Assembly: GCA_025350815.1 (NCBI GenBank)
Contig: JANXXE010000117.1
Span: forward strand, 1 to 42,418
Source: Myxococcales bacterium
Lineage (GTDB): Bacteria > Myxococcota_A > Polyangia > Fen-1088
DNA length: 42,418 bases
Direction: 5' to 3'
Numbering within the stretch: position 1 is the stretch's first letter; every line of letters starts with the position of its first letter. Shown here piece by piece: positions 24,700-33,652 of this stretch. The position numbers and the translations under genes were made by a program. The notes under the pieces were generated by a model. The model worked only from the letters and a program-made list of their open reading frames with translations. It searched no databases and had not been told where the DNA came from.

Positions 24700-25653
24700 A
24701 TGCGCAACGCTGTTGCACCCCGCATCCTCGGATGCCTCCTGGCGGTGTTCTGCGCCGGGACCGGTTGCGCGCACCGTCCCTGGGATCGTCCGGACGCCGC
24801 CTGGACGCGCTTCTCGGCGCCACACTTCGTGGTGCATTCGGACGCTGAGATGGCGCAGGTCCAACCCCTGGTCGAACGACTGGAACGCGTGCACGCGGCG
24901 CTCGGGCGCCGATATTTCATGGGGGCCAGCACACCCGTGGTCGAAGTCCTGGCCTTCCGCCGGCCCAGCGACTACAAGGGCGTGGCCCCCGATGACGTGG
25001 CGGGGTTCTTTGTCGATCGGATGGGACCTCTCGGTCAGGGTCTGATGGTCTTCCCGATGGACAGCGACTTCGACCTGGTGGCGTCGATTGCCGCCCACGA
25101 GCTGGCCCATAGGTTCCTCAGCGGCATCGGCCCGCACGTGCCGCCGTGGCTGCACGAGGGGTTCGCCAATTACGTTGGCGCGCTTCAGATCGAGGGCGAT
25201 CTGGTCATCTTCGATGCCGAAGAGATCCACGGCGGCTACGTGTATTTCGCCGATCCTGTCCCGATGAACGATCTTCTGACGGCCAAATTTTCAGGCTTTC
25301 ACAGCGCGGACGGCATGGCCCACTACATGACTTCGTGGATCCTCATGCGGCGCCTTCTCAGCGAGTCGGGCAACGGTCGACAGCAGCACTTCGAGCAGTT
25401 CGTCAGGCGCATCGAGGCCACCCAGGACGTCAACCAGCACAAGCAGATCGTGGCTGAGGTCTTCGGCCTGAAGCTGCCTGAACTGGACCGCGACATCAAG
25501 GCGTTTCACAGCAGCGTGTTTCACGGCATCGGCAAGGTCCGATCGCGAAAGACCGGCGCAGTGGTGTTGCCCGACCTCGGCCCGCTGAACCTGCAGGTCG
25601 CCCCCGACGATCCCGGCGACGTGAAGGCCATGTGCCTGGCACTGCGGAAATAG
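24700..25653 (+). CDS. Zinc-metallopeptidase-like lipoprotein (peptidase MA-like)
   Basis: The 317-residue protein has a lipoprotein signal (CLLAVFCAGTG-C23) and a gluzincin-type zinc motif: H133-E134-L-A-H137 followed by W-L-H-E153-G-F-A-N-Y, the pattern of the DUF1570/peptidase MA-like group. The preceding segment HFVVHSDAEMAQVQPLVERL is the typical start of that domain. Residues after about 270 are without a recognised motif. It is probably anchored in a membrane facing the periplasm; a substrate cannot be named. The radical SAM gene starts 11 bases after its stop codon, so it heads a three-gene operon. A -10-like TAAGCT ends 9 bases before the ATG, with no clear ribosome-binding site, which may mean a near-leaderless message. 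Confidence 0.85.
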   Translation: MRNAVAPRILGCLLAVFCAGTGCAHRPWDRPDAAWTRFSAPHFVVHSDAEMAQVQPLVERLERVHAALGRRYFMGASTPVVEVLAFRRPSDYKGVAPDDVAGFFVDRMGPLGQGLMVFPMDSDFDLVASIAAHELAHRFLSGIGPHVPPWLHEGFANYVGALQIEGDLVIFDAEEIHGGYVYFADPVPMNDLLTAKFSGFHSADGMAHYMTSWILMRRLLSESGNGRQQHFEQFVRRIEATQDVNQHKQIVAEVFGLKLPELDRDIKAFHSSVFHGIGKVRSRKTGAVVLPDLGPLNLQVAPDDPGDVKAMCLALRK

Positions 25654-25664
25654 GCCCAGTTGCC

Positions 25665-27596
25665 ATGCGCCTGTTGCTTGTCACGCCGCCGATGACCCAG
25701 CTCAATACGCCGTACCCGGCGACGGCGTATCTGACCGGCTTCCTGCGGCTGCACGCCGAGCGTCTGGGCTTGCACGTGATGCAGGCCGACCCCGCGCTTG
25801 AGCTATTTCTGCGTGTCTTCTGCCGTGCGGGATTGACGACCGTCGCGAAGATCTTGAATCAGCGCCTCGCGCGCCTGCGCAAGGGCCGTCGTCGATCCCA
25901 GCCGCCGCCGGGACTGGCGCATTTTGCCGCCAACACTGATCGCTACCTCGACACCATCGATGCGGCCGTTCGCTTCTTGCAAGGCAAGGATCCCAGTCTG
26001 GCTTTGCGCATCGCCGGTCGTGACTTTTTGCCCGAAGGTCCCCGATTTGGTGTGATTGCCGACGCCCTGCCCGACGACACCGAAGACCCCCTGGCCTGGG
26101 CGTTCGGGGCGCTGGGCATTGCGGACCAGGCCAAGTACCTGGCCAGCCTGTATGTCGACGACGTCGCCGATGTCGTGCGCGAAGGCATTGATCCGCGCTT
26201 CGAGCTGTCTCGTTACGGCGAGAAGCTGGCGGCCAGCGCCCCGACTTTTGATCCGCTGCAGCAGGCGCTTGATGCCGAACCCACCTTCGTCGATGAGACA
26301 CTGGACGACATCGCCGCAGCGCTGGTCGCGCGGCACCGGCCCGATCTGCTGGGCCTGACGGCGCCCTTCCCCGGCAATGTCTATGGCGCGTTTCGGATCG
26401 CACGCGCCGTGAAGGCCGTGTCCCCGACGACGCGCATCGCGCTGGGCGGTGGATTCGTCAACACCGAACTGCGCCAGCTGCAAGACCCGCGCGTTTTCGA
26501 CTACGTCGACTTCATCACGCTCGACGACGGCGAGCGCCCCCTGCTGTCGCTGATCGAACACCTGCGATCCGGGGGCAGTCCGCGGGCGCCGCTTTTCCGG
26601 ACACTCGTTCGGCAACACGGACGCGTGATCTTGCAGACGGATCCGCGGCAGCACGACATCCCCCTGCGCGACAGTGGCACACCGACCTACGACGGTCTGC
26701 CGCTTGGCGACTATCTATCGATTTTCGAGATGCTGAATCCCATGCACCGTCTGTGGTCCGACGGCCGCTGGAACAAGCTGACCGTTGCGCACGGCTGCTA
26801 CTGGAAGAAGTGCACCTTTTGTGACGTGTCGCTGGACTACATCAGTCGCTACGATCCGGCATCGGCCGACGCGCTGGTCGACCGCATCGAGGCGCTGGTG
26901 CGCGAGACCGGGCAGACGGGATTTCATTTTGTCGACGAGGCGGCGCCGCCGGCGGTGCTGCGAGCCCTGTCCCAGCGCCTGCTGGATCGGGGCGTGGTGA
27001 TCACCTGGTGGGGCAATATCCGTTTCGAAAAAACCTTCACGCCTGAACTGACAAAACTCATGGCGCGGTCAGGTTGCGTGGCGGTCAGTGGCGGACTAGA
27101 GGTCGCCTCCGATCGCTTGTTGGCGCTGATGAAGAAGGGCGTCACCGTCGCACAGGTGGCCCGGGTGACGCGCGCTTTCGCGGACGCCGGCATCATGGTT
27201 CACGCCTATCTGATGTACGGATTTCCCACCGAGACGGAACAGGAGACCGTCGATTCTCTGGAACGCGTGCGGCAGCTATTTGAAGAAGGCTGCATCCAGT
27301 CGGCGTTCTGGCACCGCTTTGCCGCCACCGCCCACAGTCCCATTGGCCTGACGCCCAAGACCTTCGGCATTCGCCTGGCGCCCGAGCCCGTCGTGACGTT
27401 TGCGCGCAACGATCTGGTCTACGACGATCCCGTGGGCTGCGACCACGAATTCCTTGGCCACGGGCTGCGCAAGGCCTTGCACAATTACATGCACGGTGTG
27501 GGCCTGGACCTCGACGTGCGGAATTGGTTTGCAGGCGGCGACCGCCCCGTGCCCGCGGCCCGCGTGCGCAAGAATCTCATACGTAGCGCTTTGTGA
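25665..27596 (+). CDS. B12-binding-type radical SAM protein with CX4CX2C cluster motif
   Basis: Radical S-adenosylmethionine enzyme of 643 residues. The N-terminal part (RLLLVTPPMTQLNTPYPATAYL) and a Rossmann-like segment (DLLGLTAPFPGNVYGAFRIA, then RIALGGGFVN) resemble the cobalamin-binding group, but the DxHxxG cobalamin motif is not visible. The iron-sulfur site is C378-YWKK-C383-TF-C386, with four residues rather than three between the first two cysteines; CYW-type CX4CX2C variants exist in this group. Later landmarks are GFHFVDEAAPP, VITWWGNIRFEK, and MVHAYLMYGFPTETEQE. The first 230 residues hold an insertion of unknown role. ATG 25665 starts at the first conserved strand. The stop codon overlaps the MFS gene start, so modification of a small molecule or peptide followed by export is a fair inference. 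Confidence 0.88.
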   Translation: MRLLLVTPPMTQLNTPYPATAYLTGFLRLHAERLGLHVMQADPALELFLRVFCRAGLTTVAKILNQRLARLRKGRRRSQPPPGLAHFAANTDRYLDTIDAAVRFLQGKDPSLALRIAGRDFLPEGPRFGVIADALPDDTEDPLAWAFGALGIADQAKYLASLYVDDVADVVREGIDPRFELSRYGEKLAASAPTFDPLQQALDAEPTFVDETLDDIAAALVARHRPDLLGLTAPFPGNVYGAFRIARAVKAVSPTTRIALGGGFVNTELRQLQDPRVFDYVDFITLDDGERPLLSLIEHLRSGGSPRAPLFRTLVRQHGRVILQTDPRQHDIPLRDSGTPTYDGLPLGDYLSIFEMLNPMHRLWSDGRWNKLTVAHGCYWKKCTFCDVSLDYISRYDPASADALVDRIEALVRETGQTGFHFVDEAAPPAVLRALSQRLLDRGVVITWWGNIRFEKTFTPELTKLMARSGCVAVSGGLEVASDRLLALMKKGVTVAQVARVTRAFADAGIMVHAYLMYGFPTETEQETVDSLERVRQLFEEGCIQSAFWHRFAATAHSPIGLTPKTFGIRLAPEPVVTFARNDLVYDDPVGCDHEFLGHGLRKALHNYMHGVGLDLDVRNWFAGGDRPVPAARVRKNLIRSAL

Positions 27597-28855
27597 TGTC
27601 CACTGGCGCTACGCCCCTGTCGAAGGCGCAACTTCGCTCGGGCCTCGCCGCCTGGCTGGGCTGGTTCTTCGACGGCCTCGACATGCACCTTTACACCCTG
27701 GTCGCGACGCCCTTCGTGGCGTCCTTGCTGGCGACCGACGTTCGCGATCCGGCAGTGGGGCGCAAGGGCTCGATCATTCAGGCGGCGTTCCTGGTCGGCT
27801 GGGCGCTTGGCGGCGCGTTCTTCGGGCGTCTCGGCGATCTTCTTGGTCGCCGAAAGGCCCTGGTCCTCACGATCCTGACCTATGCCTGTTTCACCGGCCT
27901 GTCGTCGCTGGCGCAAACGTGGTGGCAGCTGATGCTGTTTCGTTTCCTGGGGGCGCTGGGCATCGGTGGCGAATGGGCGGTCGGTGCGGCGTTGCTGGTC
28001 GAAACCTGGCCGCGGGCCTGGCGCCCGTGGATCGCCGCCGTGCTGCAAAGCGCGGTCAACATCGGGATCATGTTCGCGTGCCTGGCGGGATTCGTCTTCA
28101 AGCACGACCAGTCGAACCGGCTGATCTTTCTGGTCGGCATCGTGCCCGCGCTGGTCACGCTGTGGATTCGCAAGGCGGTGCCCGAGACCGATGCGTGGAG
28201 CCATGCGCGTGCCGGTGCGCAGCCGGCAGGCATCGGTGACCTGTTCACGCCCGCCGCCCGTGGCGTGACCTTTCGGGTCCTCGGTATCTGCGCCGTGTCG
28301 CTGACCGCGCACTGGGCATTCATGTTCTGGCAACAGGCGCATGTGCGCGCGCTGCCCGAGATTGCCGGGCTCGAAGCCGACGCGCGTAACACCGCGGCGC
28401 TCGTCGCCCTGCTGGTCATCATGGTGGGCTCGATGGCCGGAAACTTCATCGCCGGCGCGCTGGCCCGCCGCCTGGGATACCGCAAGACGATTTCAGGGAT
28501 GCTGGCCGCGTATTTCCTGGTGATGCTGCTGTGCTTTCACCGCAGCTGGACCTACCAGACGACGTTGCTGTGGTTTGTCGCAATTGGGGTCTGTCAGGGC
28601 GCGTTCGCCCTGTTCACGATGTGCCTGCCGCCGCTGTTCCCCACCTTGCTGCGTACGACCGGGGCCGGGTTTTGCTACAATTTCGGCCGCATCGTCGCCG
28701 CAGCAGGCACCGTGCTATTCGGGCTCTTCAGCCGCGTAGGGGATTTTCGCGAAGCCCTTCTTTATGCGGGATTTCTTTTCGCGCCCGCCGCCGCGCTGGC
28801 ACTGCTTCTTCCCCAGGAACCGGTTCAATCCGCCGGCCGATCCAGCACCCGGTAG
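27596..28855 (+). CDS. MFS transporter
   Basis: Twelve-helix major facilitator of 419 residues in the inner membrane. The opening SGLAAWLGWFFDGLDMHLYT, the loop 2-3 signature GRLGDLLGRRKAL and the RFLGALGIGGEWAVG segment in helix 4 place it near the sugar-phosphate / aromatic-acid (AAHS) and metabolite:proton symporter branch; the substrate cannot be told. The second half holds GNFIAGALARRLGYRK and the terminal helices up to LALLLPQEP. ATG 27596 overlaps the radical SAM stop by one base (TGATG); GTG 27593 is possible. It is the last gene of the operon starting at 24700. Its final 31 bases overlap the end of the convergent comM/yifB gene. Confidence 0.92.
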   Translation: MSTGATPLSKAQLRSGLAAWLGWFFDGLDMHLYTLVATPFVASLLATDVRDPAVGRKGSIIQAAFLVGWALGGAFFGRLGDLLGRRKALVLTILTYACFTGLSSLAQTWWQLMLFRFLGALGIGGEWAVGAALLVETWPRAWRPWIAAVLQSAVNIGIMFACLAGFVFKHDQSNRLIFLVGIVPALVTLWIRKAVPETDAWSHARAGAQPAGIGDLFTPAARGVTFRVLGICAVSLTAHWAFMFWQQAHVRALPEIAGLEADARNTAALVALLVIMVGSMAGNFIAGALARRLGYRKTISGMLAAYFLVMLLCFHRSWTYQTTLLWFVAIGVCQGAFALFTMCLPPLFPTLLRTTGAGFCYNFGRIVAAAGTVLFGLFSRVGDFREALLYAGFLFAPAAALALLLPQEPVQSAGRSSTR

Positions 28856-30339
28856 TGCAGCGCCTCGGCCAGATGGGGCGCGCGGACGGCCACGCTGTCA
28901 TCCAGGTCGGCGATGGTGCGCGCCAGTCGACGGACGCGTTCGATGGCCCGCGCCGACAGCGCCAGCCGTTCGACCGCCCGTTCGAGAATGCGGTGGCCAT
29001 CGGCGTCCACCGCGACAGCGGCGTTCAGCTCGCGTCCGTCGAGACGGGCATTGGCGCGTGGACCCCGGGCTCGTTGCAGGGCCCGCGCTTGCTCGACCCG
29101 TGCCCGCACGGGGGCGCTCGCCTCGCCGGGTTCGGCCAACGCCAGCTCGCGGTACGACACAGCCGGAACGTCGACGTGCATATCGATGCGGTCCAGCAGC
29201 GGACCTGACAGCTTGCTGCGATAGCCGTTGATCGCACCTTGCGAGCAGATACAAGTTCGCAGGGGGTTGTCGAGATGGCCGCAGGGACATGGGTTGGTCG
29301 CCGCCACCAGCATGAAGTCCGCCGGAAAGGTCACCGTGCGTCGGGCCCGCACCAGCGCCACCGAACGCTCTTCGAGTGGCTGCCTAAGCGCCTCCAGAAC
29401 AGGTCGGCCAAATTCAAGCAGTTCGTCCAGGAACAGGACGCCGTTGTGGGCCAGGGAAATCTCGCCCGGCCGCACAGTGGGCCCGCCGCCCACCAATCCC
29501 GCAACCGTGACGGTGTGGTGGGGCGCTCGAAAAGGTCGCCCTGCGACCACCGAACGCCCGCCGAGTACGCCGGCGACGGAATAGATCATCGTGGTCTCCA
29601 GCGCTTCGTCGAAGGACAGCGTCGGCAAGATTCCGGCCAGTCGCCGCGCCAGCATCGTCTTTCCGGAACCCGGCGGGCCCACGAACAGCAGGTTGTGCCC
29701 ACCGGCCGCCGCGATCTCCAACGCCCGCCGCGCGATCGGCTGGCCACGAATATCGGCCAGATCCGCCAGTCCGCGCGGGGGCAGGGCGGGTGGGCCCTCG
29801 ACCGGGCTTGCACCGACAGGGGCCGCCTGACCCTGCAACGACGCTAGCAGTTCGTGCAGGCTGCTCACCGGAACGACGTCCAGCGCCCCGCCGACCATGG
29901 CCGCCTCGGCGGCATTCCCGCGCGGAACGAACAGGCGGGAGACACCTTTGCTGCGCGCCCACGCCGCCATCGGCAGGACGCCCTTGACGGGCCGCACGCC
30001 GCCGTCGAGGGCCAGCTCGCCGACCAGCACAGCCCCCGCCGCACAGTCGGCCGGCAGCAATCCGGCGGCCAGCAGGATCCCGATGGCGATGGGCACGTCG
30101 AACGCCGCGCCGTCCTTGCGCAGATCGGCGGGCGCCAGATTGACCGTGATCCGACGCGGCGGAAGCTTGAAGCCGGTGTTCTCGAGGGCGCCCCGAATGC
30201 GCACCCGTCCCTCCTTCACCCCCGCGTCGGGCAGGCCGACGATGTGGCAGCCGGGCAGCCCCGCGGCCACGTCCACCTCGACGTCGATGGGGGCCGCTTC
30301 AATGCCGACGACGGTGGCCGACGAAATTCGTGCGAGCAT
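28825..30339 (-). CDS. comM: YifB/ComM-family Mg-chelatase-like AAA ATPase
   Basis: Hexameric AAA+ helicase of 504 residues; E. coli and Vibrio ComM promote branch migration when incoming DNA recombines during natural transformation. The N-terminal domain (about residues 1-170) carries GLPGCHIVGLPDAGVKE, ITVNLAPADLRKDG and GELALDGGVRPVKGVLP. Walker A is GPPGSGKT at 221-228, Walker B and the FRAPHHTVTVAGLVGGG region follow, and the zinc-like loop NPCPCGHLDNPLRTCIC comes before RIDMHVDVP. The C-terminal Mg_chelatase_C region ends AEALHYRVLDRPAD. ATG 30339 gives the usual family start (MLARISSATVVGIEA). Its 3' end overlaps the MFS gene on the other strand by 31 bases. recA lies 8 kb away, but no competence genes are seen. 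Confidence 0.95.
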   Translation of the reverse strand: MLARISSATVVGIEAAPIDVEVDVAAGLPGCHIVGLPDAGVKEGRVRIRGALENTGFKLPPRRITVNLAPADLRKDGAAFDVPIAIGILLAAGLLPADCAAGAVLVGELALDGGVRPVKGVLPMAAWARSKGVSRLFVPRGNAAEAAMVGGALDVVPVSSLHELLASLQGQAAPVGASPVEGPPALPPRGLADLADIRGQPIARRALEIAAAGGHNLLFVGPPGSGKTMLARRLAGILPTLSFDEALETTMIYSVAGVLGGRSVVAGRPFRAPHHTVTVAGLVGGGPTVRPGEISLAHNGVLFLDELLEFGRPVLEALRQPLEERSVALVRARRTVTFPADFMLVAATNPCPCGHLDNPLRTCICSQGAINGYRSKLSGPLLDRIDMHVDVPAVSYRELALAEPGEASAPVRARVEQARALQRARGPRANARLDGRELNAAVAVDADGHRILERAVERLALSARAIERVRRLARTIADLDDSVAVRAPHLAEALHYRVLDRPAD

Positions 30340-30532
30340 GTCAGGACCAACAGCGAGATCCGTGCCAGTCCTCAACGTCGAAGGTGCGCGGATTTTTGTG
30401 CGTCACGCGCAGTTTCGTGGTCCACGGATCGGCCTGGCGTCCGATTTTCGGGCCCGCGTGCGACCGGGAACTTGCTGGCATGGTGGCGCAATGAACCAAG
30501 GCCGAACCCGATCCCGCATGTGCCGGCCCGGT

Positions 30533-31894
30533 CTAGACCTCCAGGCCGCGCACCGGGCCGCAGTCTGACACCTCACCGAACCCCTCTGCGGGAACGCCCA
30601 TCATGTTCAGCACCGAAGTGCCCAGGCGGTGATAGTCCTGCGCGCCCCCGTCCACCATATAGCCCGTGCGTTTCAGTCGCCCCGCCGCCTTGCCCAACAT
30701 CACGATCGGAATGTCCTGCATGGCGTGGTTCCCCGTCGCAATCTCGTTGCCCCAGACGATCAGTGTGTTGTCGAGGGCCGTTCCGTCGCCTTCCGGAATG
30801 CGGTCGAGCGCGCGGGCCAGGTACGCCACCTGTTCGGCGTGCCAGACATTGATCTTCAGGATCTTGGCCGTGATCGTCGGATCCATGCCGGTGTCTCTGT
30901 GGGCGATGTCGTCGTGGCTGTTCTCGTTGATGCCGAGCCACCGGTAAAACCATTTCTCACCGCCGTTGCCAAACTGAAAAGTGACGATGCGGGTCAGTTG
31001 GCAGGTCAACGTCAATGCCACGAAGTCCAGCATCAGCCGAACCAACTGGGGCACGTTGTCTTCGGCACCAGGGTCCAGCCCCACAGGCGGCGCGGTGACT
31101 GACACGCAACGGCCAGGCCGCCGAGCGGCGGGATTCAACGTGCTGCCCAGTTGCTGTTCCAGTTGCCGCAGGGCCGCTTCGTGTGCGTCCAGGCGCTCGC
31201 GATCCCGTTTGCCGACAGTCGTACGCAGGTTGCGCAGATCGCCGGTGACAAAATCCAGTACCGACTTCTTCTGTTGCAGGCGTCTGCGTACAACCGCCGC
31301 CGCATCTGCGTCGTTGCCGGCCGTCTGTCCCGCCACGGCACCCGCGGGGAAAAATCGCGCGTAGAGTTTGGTCACATCCACCTCGGTCGGAATCTGGCGA
31401 CGGGGTCCCGAGTAGCTGAAGCTGCGTCGGTGCGTCTTGAACGCCGGAATGTCCGTCGCCAGTACCCCGCAATGCAGCGACGGGAACGGCTCGCCGAATG
31501 TCAGAGATTTGCGCAATAGCTGATCGATTGAAATGCCGCCGCCCCAGGGATCGTTGAACGTACCGACGGACTGGTACCCGGACCACAGGCCGGAAAATCC
31601 GAAGTCGTGGCCATTTCCAATGCCGCCCACGGTATTGGTGATCCCCTTGATGATCGTGGTCTTGGCCCGCAAGACGGGATCATCCGTGATGGGCGCCAAG
31701 ATGGGCGATTCCAGCTTGTCCGGTGTGCGTGGCCAGAAATTCGACTGGCCGGTGCCGTTCGATTGCATCAGCAGCACCAGCCTGGGCGCCGCCGTGGCCG
31801 CGTGAACCGGCCGTGGGCGCAGCCACGGCAACATCACGCCGCACGCCCCCAGGGCGCGCAAGCAGTTGCGTCGTGTCGTGCGAGCGGCGCTCAC
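30533..31894 (-). CDS. DUF1552 protein (second copy)
   Basis: Product of 453 residues, the same family as the protein at 22563-23930 but clearly diverged from it. The signal is Tat-like (TTRRNCLRALGACGVMLPWL, ending RPVHAA), though the position after the arginines is not the classical F-L-K. Landmarks are RLVLLMQSNGTGQSNFWP, GNGHDFGFSGLWSG (histidine-containing motif), SVLDFVTGDLRNLR, ALTLTCQLTRIVTFQFGNG and TLIVWGNEIATGNHAMQ. The start is a GTG that overlaps the stop of the DUF1592 gene (GTGA), the same coupling as in the first copy. The role of the family is unknown. Confidence 0.92.
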   Translation of the reverse strand: MSAARTTRRNCLRALGACGVMLPWLRPRPVHAATAAPRLVLLMQSNGTGQSNFWPRTPDKLESPILAPITDDPVLRAKTTIIKGITNTVGGIGNGHDFGFSGLWSGYQSVGTFNDPWGGGISIDQLLRKSLTFGEPFPSLHCGVLATDIPAFKTHRRSFSYSGPRRQIPTEVDVTKLYARFFPAGAVAGQTAGNDADAAAVVRRRLQQKKSVLDFVTGDLRNLRTTVGKRDRERLDAHEAALRQLEQQLGSTLNPAARRPGRCVSVTAPPVGLDPGAEDNVPQLVRLMLDFVALTLTCQLTRIVTFQFGNGGEKWFYRWLGINENSHDDIAHRDTGMDPTITAKILKINVWHAEQVAYLARALDRIPEGDGTALDNTLIVWGNEIATGNHAMQDIPIVMLGKAAGRLKRTGYMVDGGAQDYHRLGTSVLNMMGVPAEGFGEVSDCGPVRGLEV

Positions 31895-33600
31895 GGCTCT
31901 GACTCCACCCGGCGGACGATGAACGCCGGGCTGCCGACCACGCCCAGCAGCGCCGCACCGATGCGGCCCTGACCGCTTTCGAAAACGCGGGCGAGGTGTG
32001 CCAGCAGCGGCGCATCGCCGGCCTCGGCGGCCCGTCCTTCACCAAATCGCCATAGCTGTTTGACGAAGCAGCGACGGAATAGGGTGCTGCCCACCAGACG
32101 CAGGGACAACTCAGCGGGTCCGGTGAAGACACCGTCGATGTCGCTGCCGGCGATTTCACCCCGGCCGTCGATTGGCAGTTGCGCCGGCCCCTCGACCGAC
32201 TGAAATCGTCCCAGCGTGTCGAAATTCTCGAAGCCAAAGCCCAGCGGGTCCATCAGCCTGTGGCAAGAGCGGCAAAACGGATCCTGGGCGTGGGCTTCGT
32301 ACTTGCCGCGCGTGGTCTGCGTCGTCGACGCCGCGGGTGCCTGCGCCATCACATTGGCCGGTGGCGGTGGAACGTCCTGGCACAGCAGGCGTCCGCGGAT
32401 GACCAGGCCACGCTGCACGGGGTTGGTCTGCGCGATCCCGGCATGTGTGGCCAGGAACGCGGGCGAGGACAGGAGGCCGCGGCGGTGTCGGGTATCGAGC
32501 CCCACCCGCTGAAAGTCACCGGGTGGCCCCTTGAGGTCATCCTGGTAGATAGGAACAAGGGCGGGGCCAGGAAAGGTGTAATCGGCGACGAAGAATTCGT
32601 CGAGGCGCCCGTCGGATCGCACAAGGACATCGTCGAGAAAGGTCTCAAGCTCCCGTTCCAGGGCAAAGCGCACCTGCGGCGTGAACACTGGCAGCACGCC
32701 AAGATCCTTGTTGATGACGGCCACGTCCTTGAGTCCCAGCCACGCGCGCAGAAATCCGCGCAGATGGGCCCGGGCTGCGGGGCCTGCCAGCAACCGACGC
32801 GATTGCTGTTCGCGGATCGATGCGTTCACCAGGCCTCCGCTTGCGGCTGCCGCCTGCAACTCGGCATCGGGACGCCTGCCCTGCAGAAGGAAGGACAGCT
32901 GCGAGGCGATTTCGTAGCCGTCCAGTTGAACCTCCTGCGCATCCTTGGGGGGCATCCCCGCACCCAGTTCAAGGCGGTAGACAAAATAGGGTGATTGCAG
33001 CATCGCGGACACCAGCAGGCGCACGCCCGACGCATAGTCACCATCGGTGAACCCGACGCTGAACACGTCGTCCAGACGCTGCCGTTCGTCATCTGTGAGG
33101 GGGCGGCCGTAAGCCCGCAGGGCCAGCCAGGACGCGAATCGCCTGGCGCAGTCGCCCGGTTGCTCATCGGTCGTACAGGGTGCAAACGCGGACAGACGGG
33201 TGGGCGCCGTGATGAAATCGGCGACGCGCTCGGCGGCGGTGGCGATCTCGTCCACCTTGCTCTCGGAGGTGTCGAGTGTCGCGACGTCGTTGTCATAACC
33301 TTCGACGCGGGGATCGGGAAGAAAGCCCTTCGTGACAAACAACGGCGCACCCAACAAGTCGCCCAGGACATTGTCGAGTTCGGCATTGCTAAGCCGGCGC
33401 AACCGACGTGGCGTCTGGCCGCGACTTTCGCCCGTCGCGTCAGACGAAGCTGTGCCTGTGGGTGACAGGGGCGTCCCGAGCGAGGCCGCGGGATCGTGGC
33501 TGCAAGCACCTGCCAGCAACAGCAGGGCGCCCAGCCGCCACCCCTGACGTCGCCCGATTCGGCTTGCCGACCAACACGGAGCCATCGCGTTCACTGACAT
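31891..33600 (-). CDS. DUF1592-family lipoprotein with haem c-type motif (second copy)
   Basis: Product of 569 residues with the planctomycete-type domain order: DUF1587 (RRLSNAELDNVLGDLLG), DUF1595 (RAYGRPLTDDERQRL), DUF1592 (DGYEIASQLSFLLQGRRPDA), DUF1588 (HRRGLLSSPAFLATHAG) with C443-R-S-C446-H447 (then RLMDPLGFGFENFD), and DUF1585 (FVKQLWRFGEGR). The signal peptide ends in a lipobox (LLLLAGA-C). ATG 33600 has GGGG 8 bases upstream; ATG 33585 is an alternative and would leave the nearby direct repeat outside the gene. It is coupled to the DUF1552 gene by a four-base overlap, and is divergent from the DUF4215 lipoprotein gene across only about 50 bases. It shares order and coupling with the copy at 20782 but not close sequence, so it is not a recent duplicate. 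Confidence 0.9.
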   Translation of the reverse strand: MSVNAMAPCWSASRIGRRQGWRLGALLLLAGACSHDPAASLGTPLSPTGTASSDATGESRGQTPRRLRRLSNAELDNVLGDLLGAPLFVTKGFLPDPRVEGYDNDVATLDTSESKVDEIATAAERVADFITAPTRLSAFAPCTTDEQPGDCARRFASWLALRAYGRPLTDDERQRLDDVFSVGFTDGDYASGVRLLVSAMLQSPYFVYRLELGAGMPPKDAQEVQLDGYEIASQLSFLLQGRRPDAELQAAAASGGLVNASIREQQSRRLLAGPAARAHLRGFLRAWLGLKDVAVINKDLGVLPVFTPQVRFALERELETFLDDVLVRSDGRLDEFFVADYTFPGPALVPIYQDDLKGPPGDFQRVGLDTRHRRGLLSSPAFLATHAGIAQTNPVQRGLVIRGRLLCQDVPPPPANVMAQAPAASTTQTTRGKYEAHAQDPFCRSCHRLMDPLGFGFENFDTLGRFQSVEGPAQLPIDGRGEIAGSDIDGVFTGPAELSLRLVGSTLFRRCFVKQLWRFGEGRAAEAGDAPLLAHLARVFESGQGRIGAALLGVVGSPAFIVRRVESEP

Positions 33601-33625
33601 CTGGACGACCCCATCTGGACGCCCC
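33598..33625. promoter_or_regulatory. Tandem 14-base direct repeat in divergent promoter
   Basis: CATCTGGACGACCC is followed at once by CATCTGGACGCCCC, identical at 13 of 14 positions. It lies between the second DUF1592 gene and the DUF4215 lipoprotein gene. Two head-to-tail copies in a shared promoter look like an operator. The first copy overlaps the ATG chosen for the DUF1592 gene. A -10-like TAAGCT at 33631-33636 lies directly beside it. Confidence 0.45.
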
Positions 33626-33652
33626 AATGATAAGCTATTCACAAGGATATTC

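Noticed and set aside
30340-30532. A small gene or promoter element between the second DUF1552 gene and comM
   Set aside because: Short frames exist but lack ribosome-binding sites and protein-like composition; no clear hairpin or -35/-10 pair was found.
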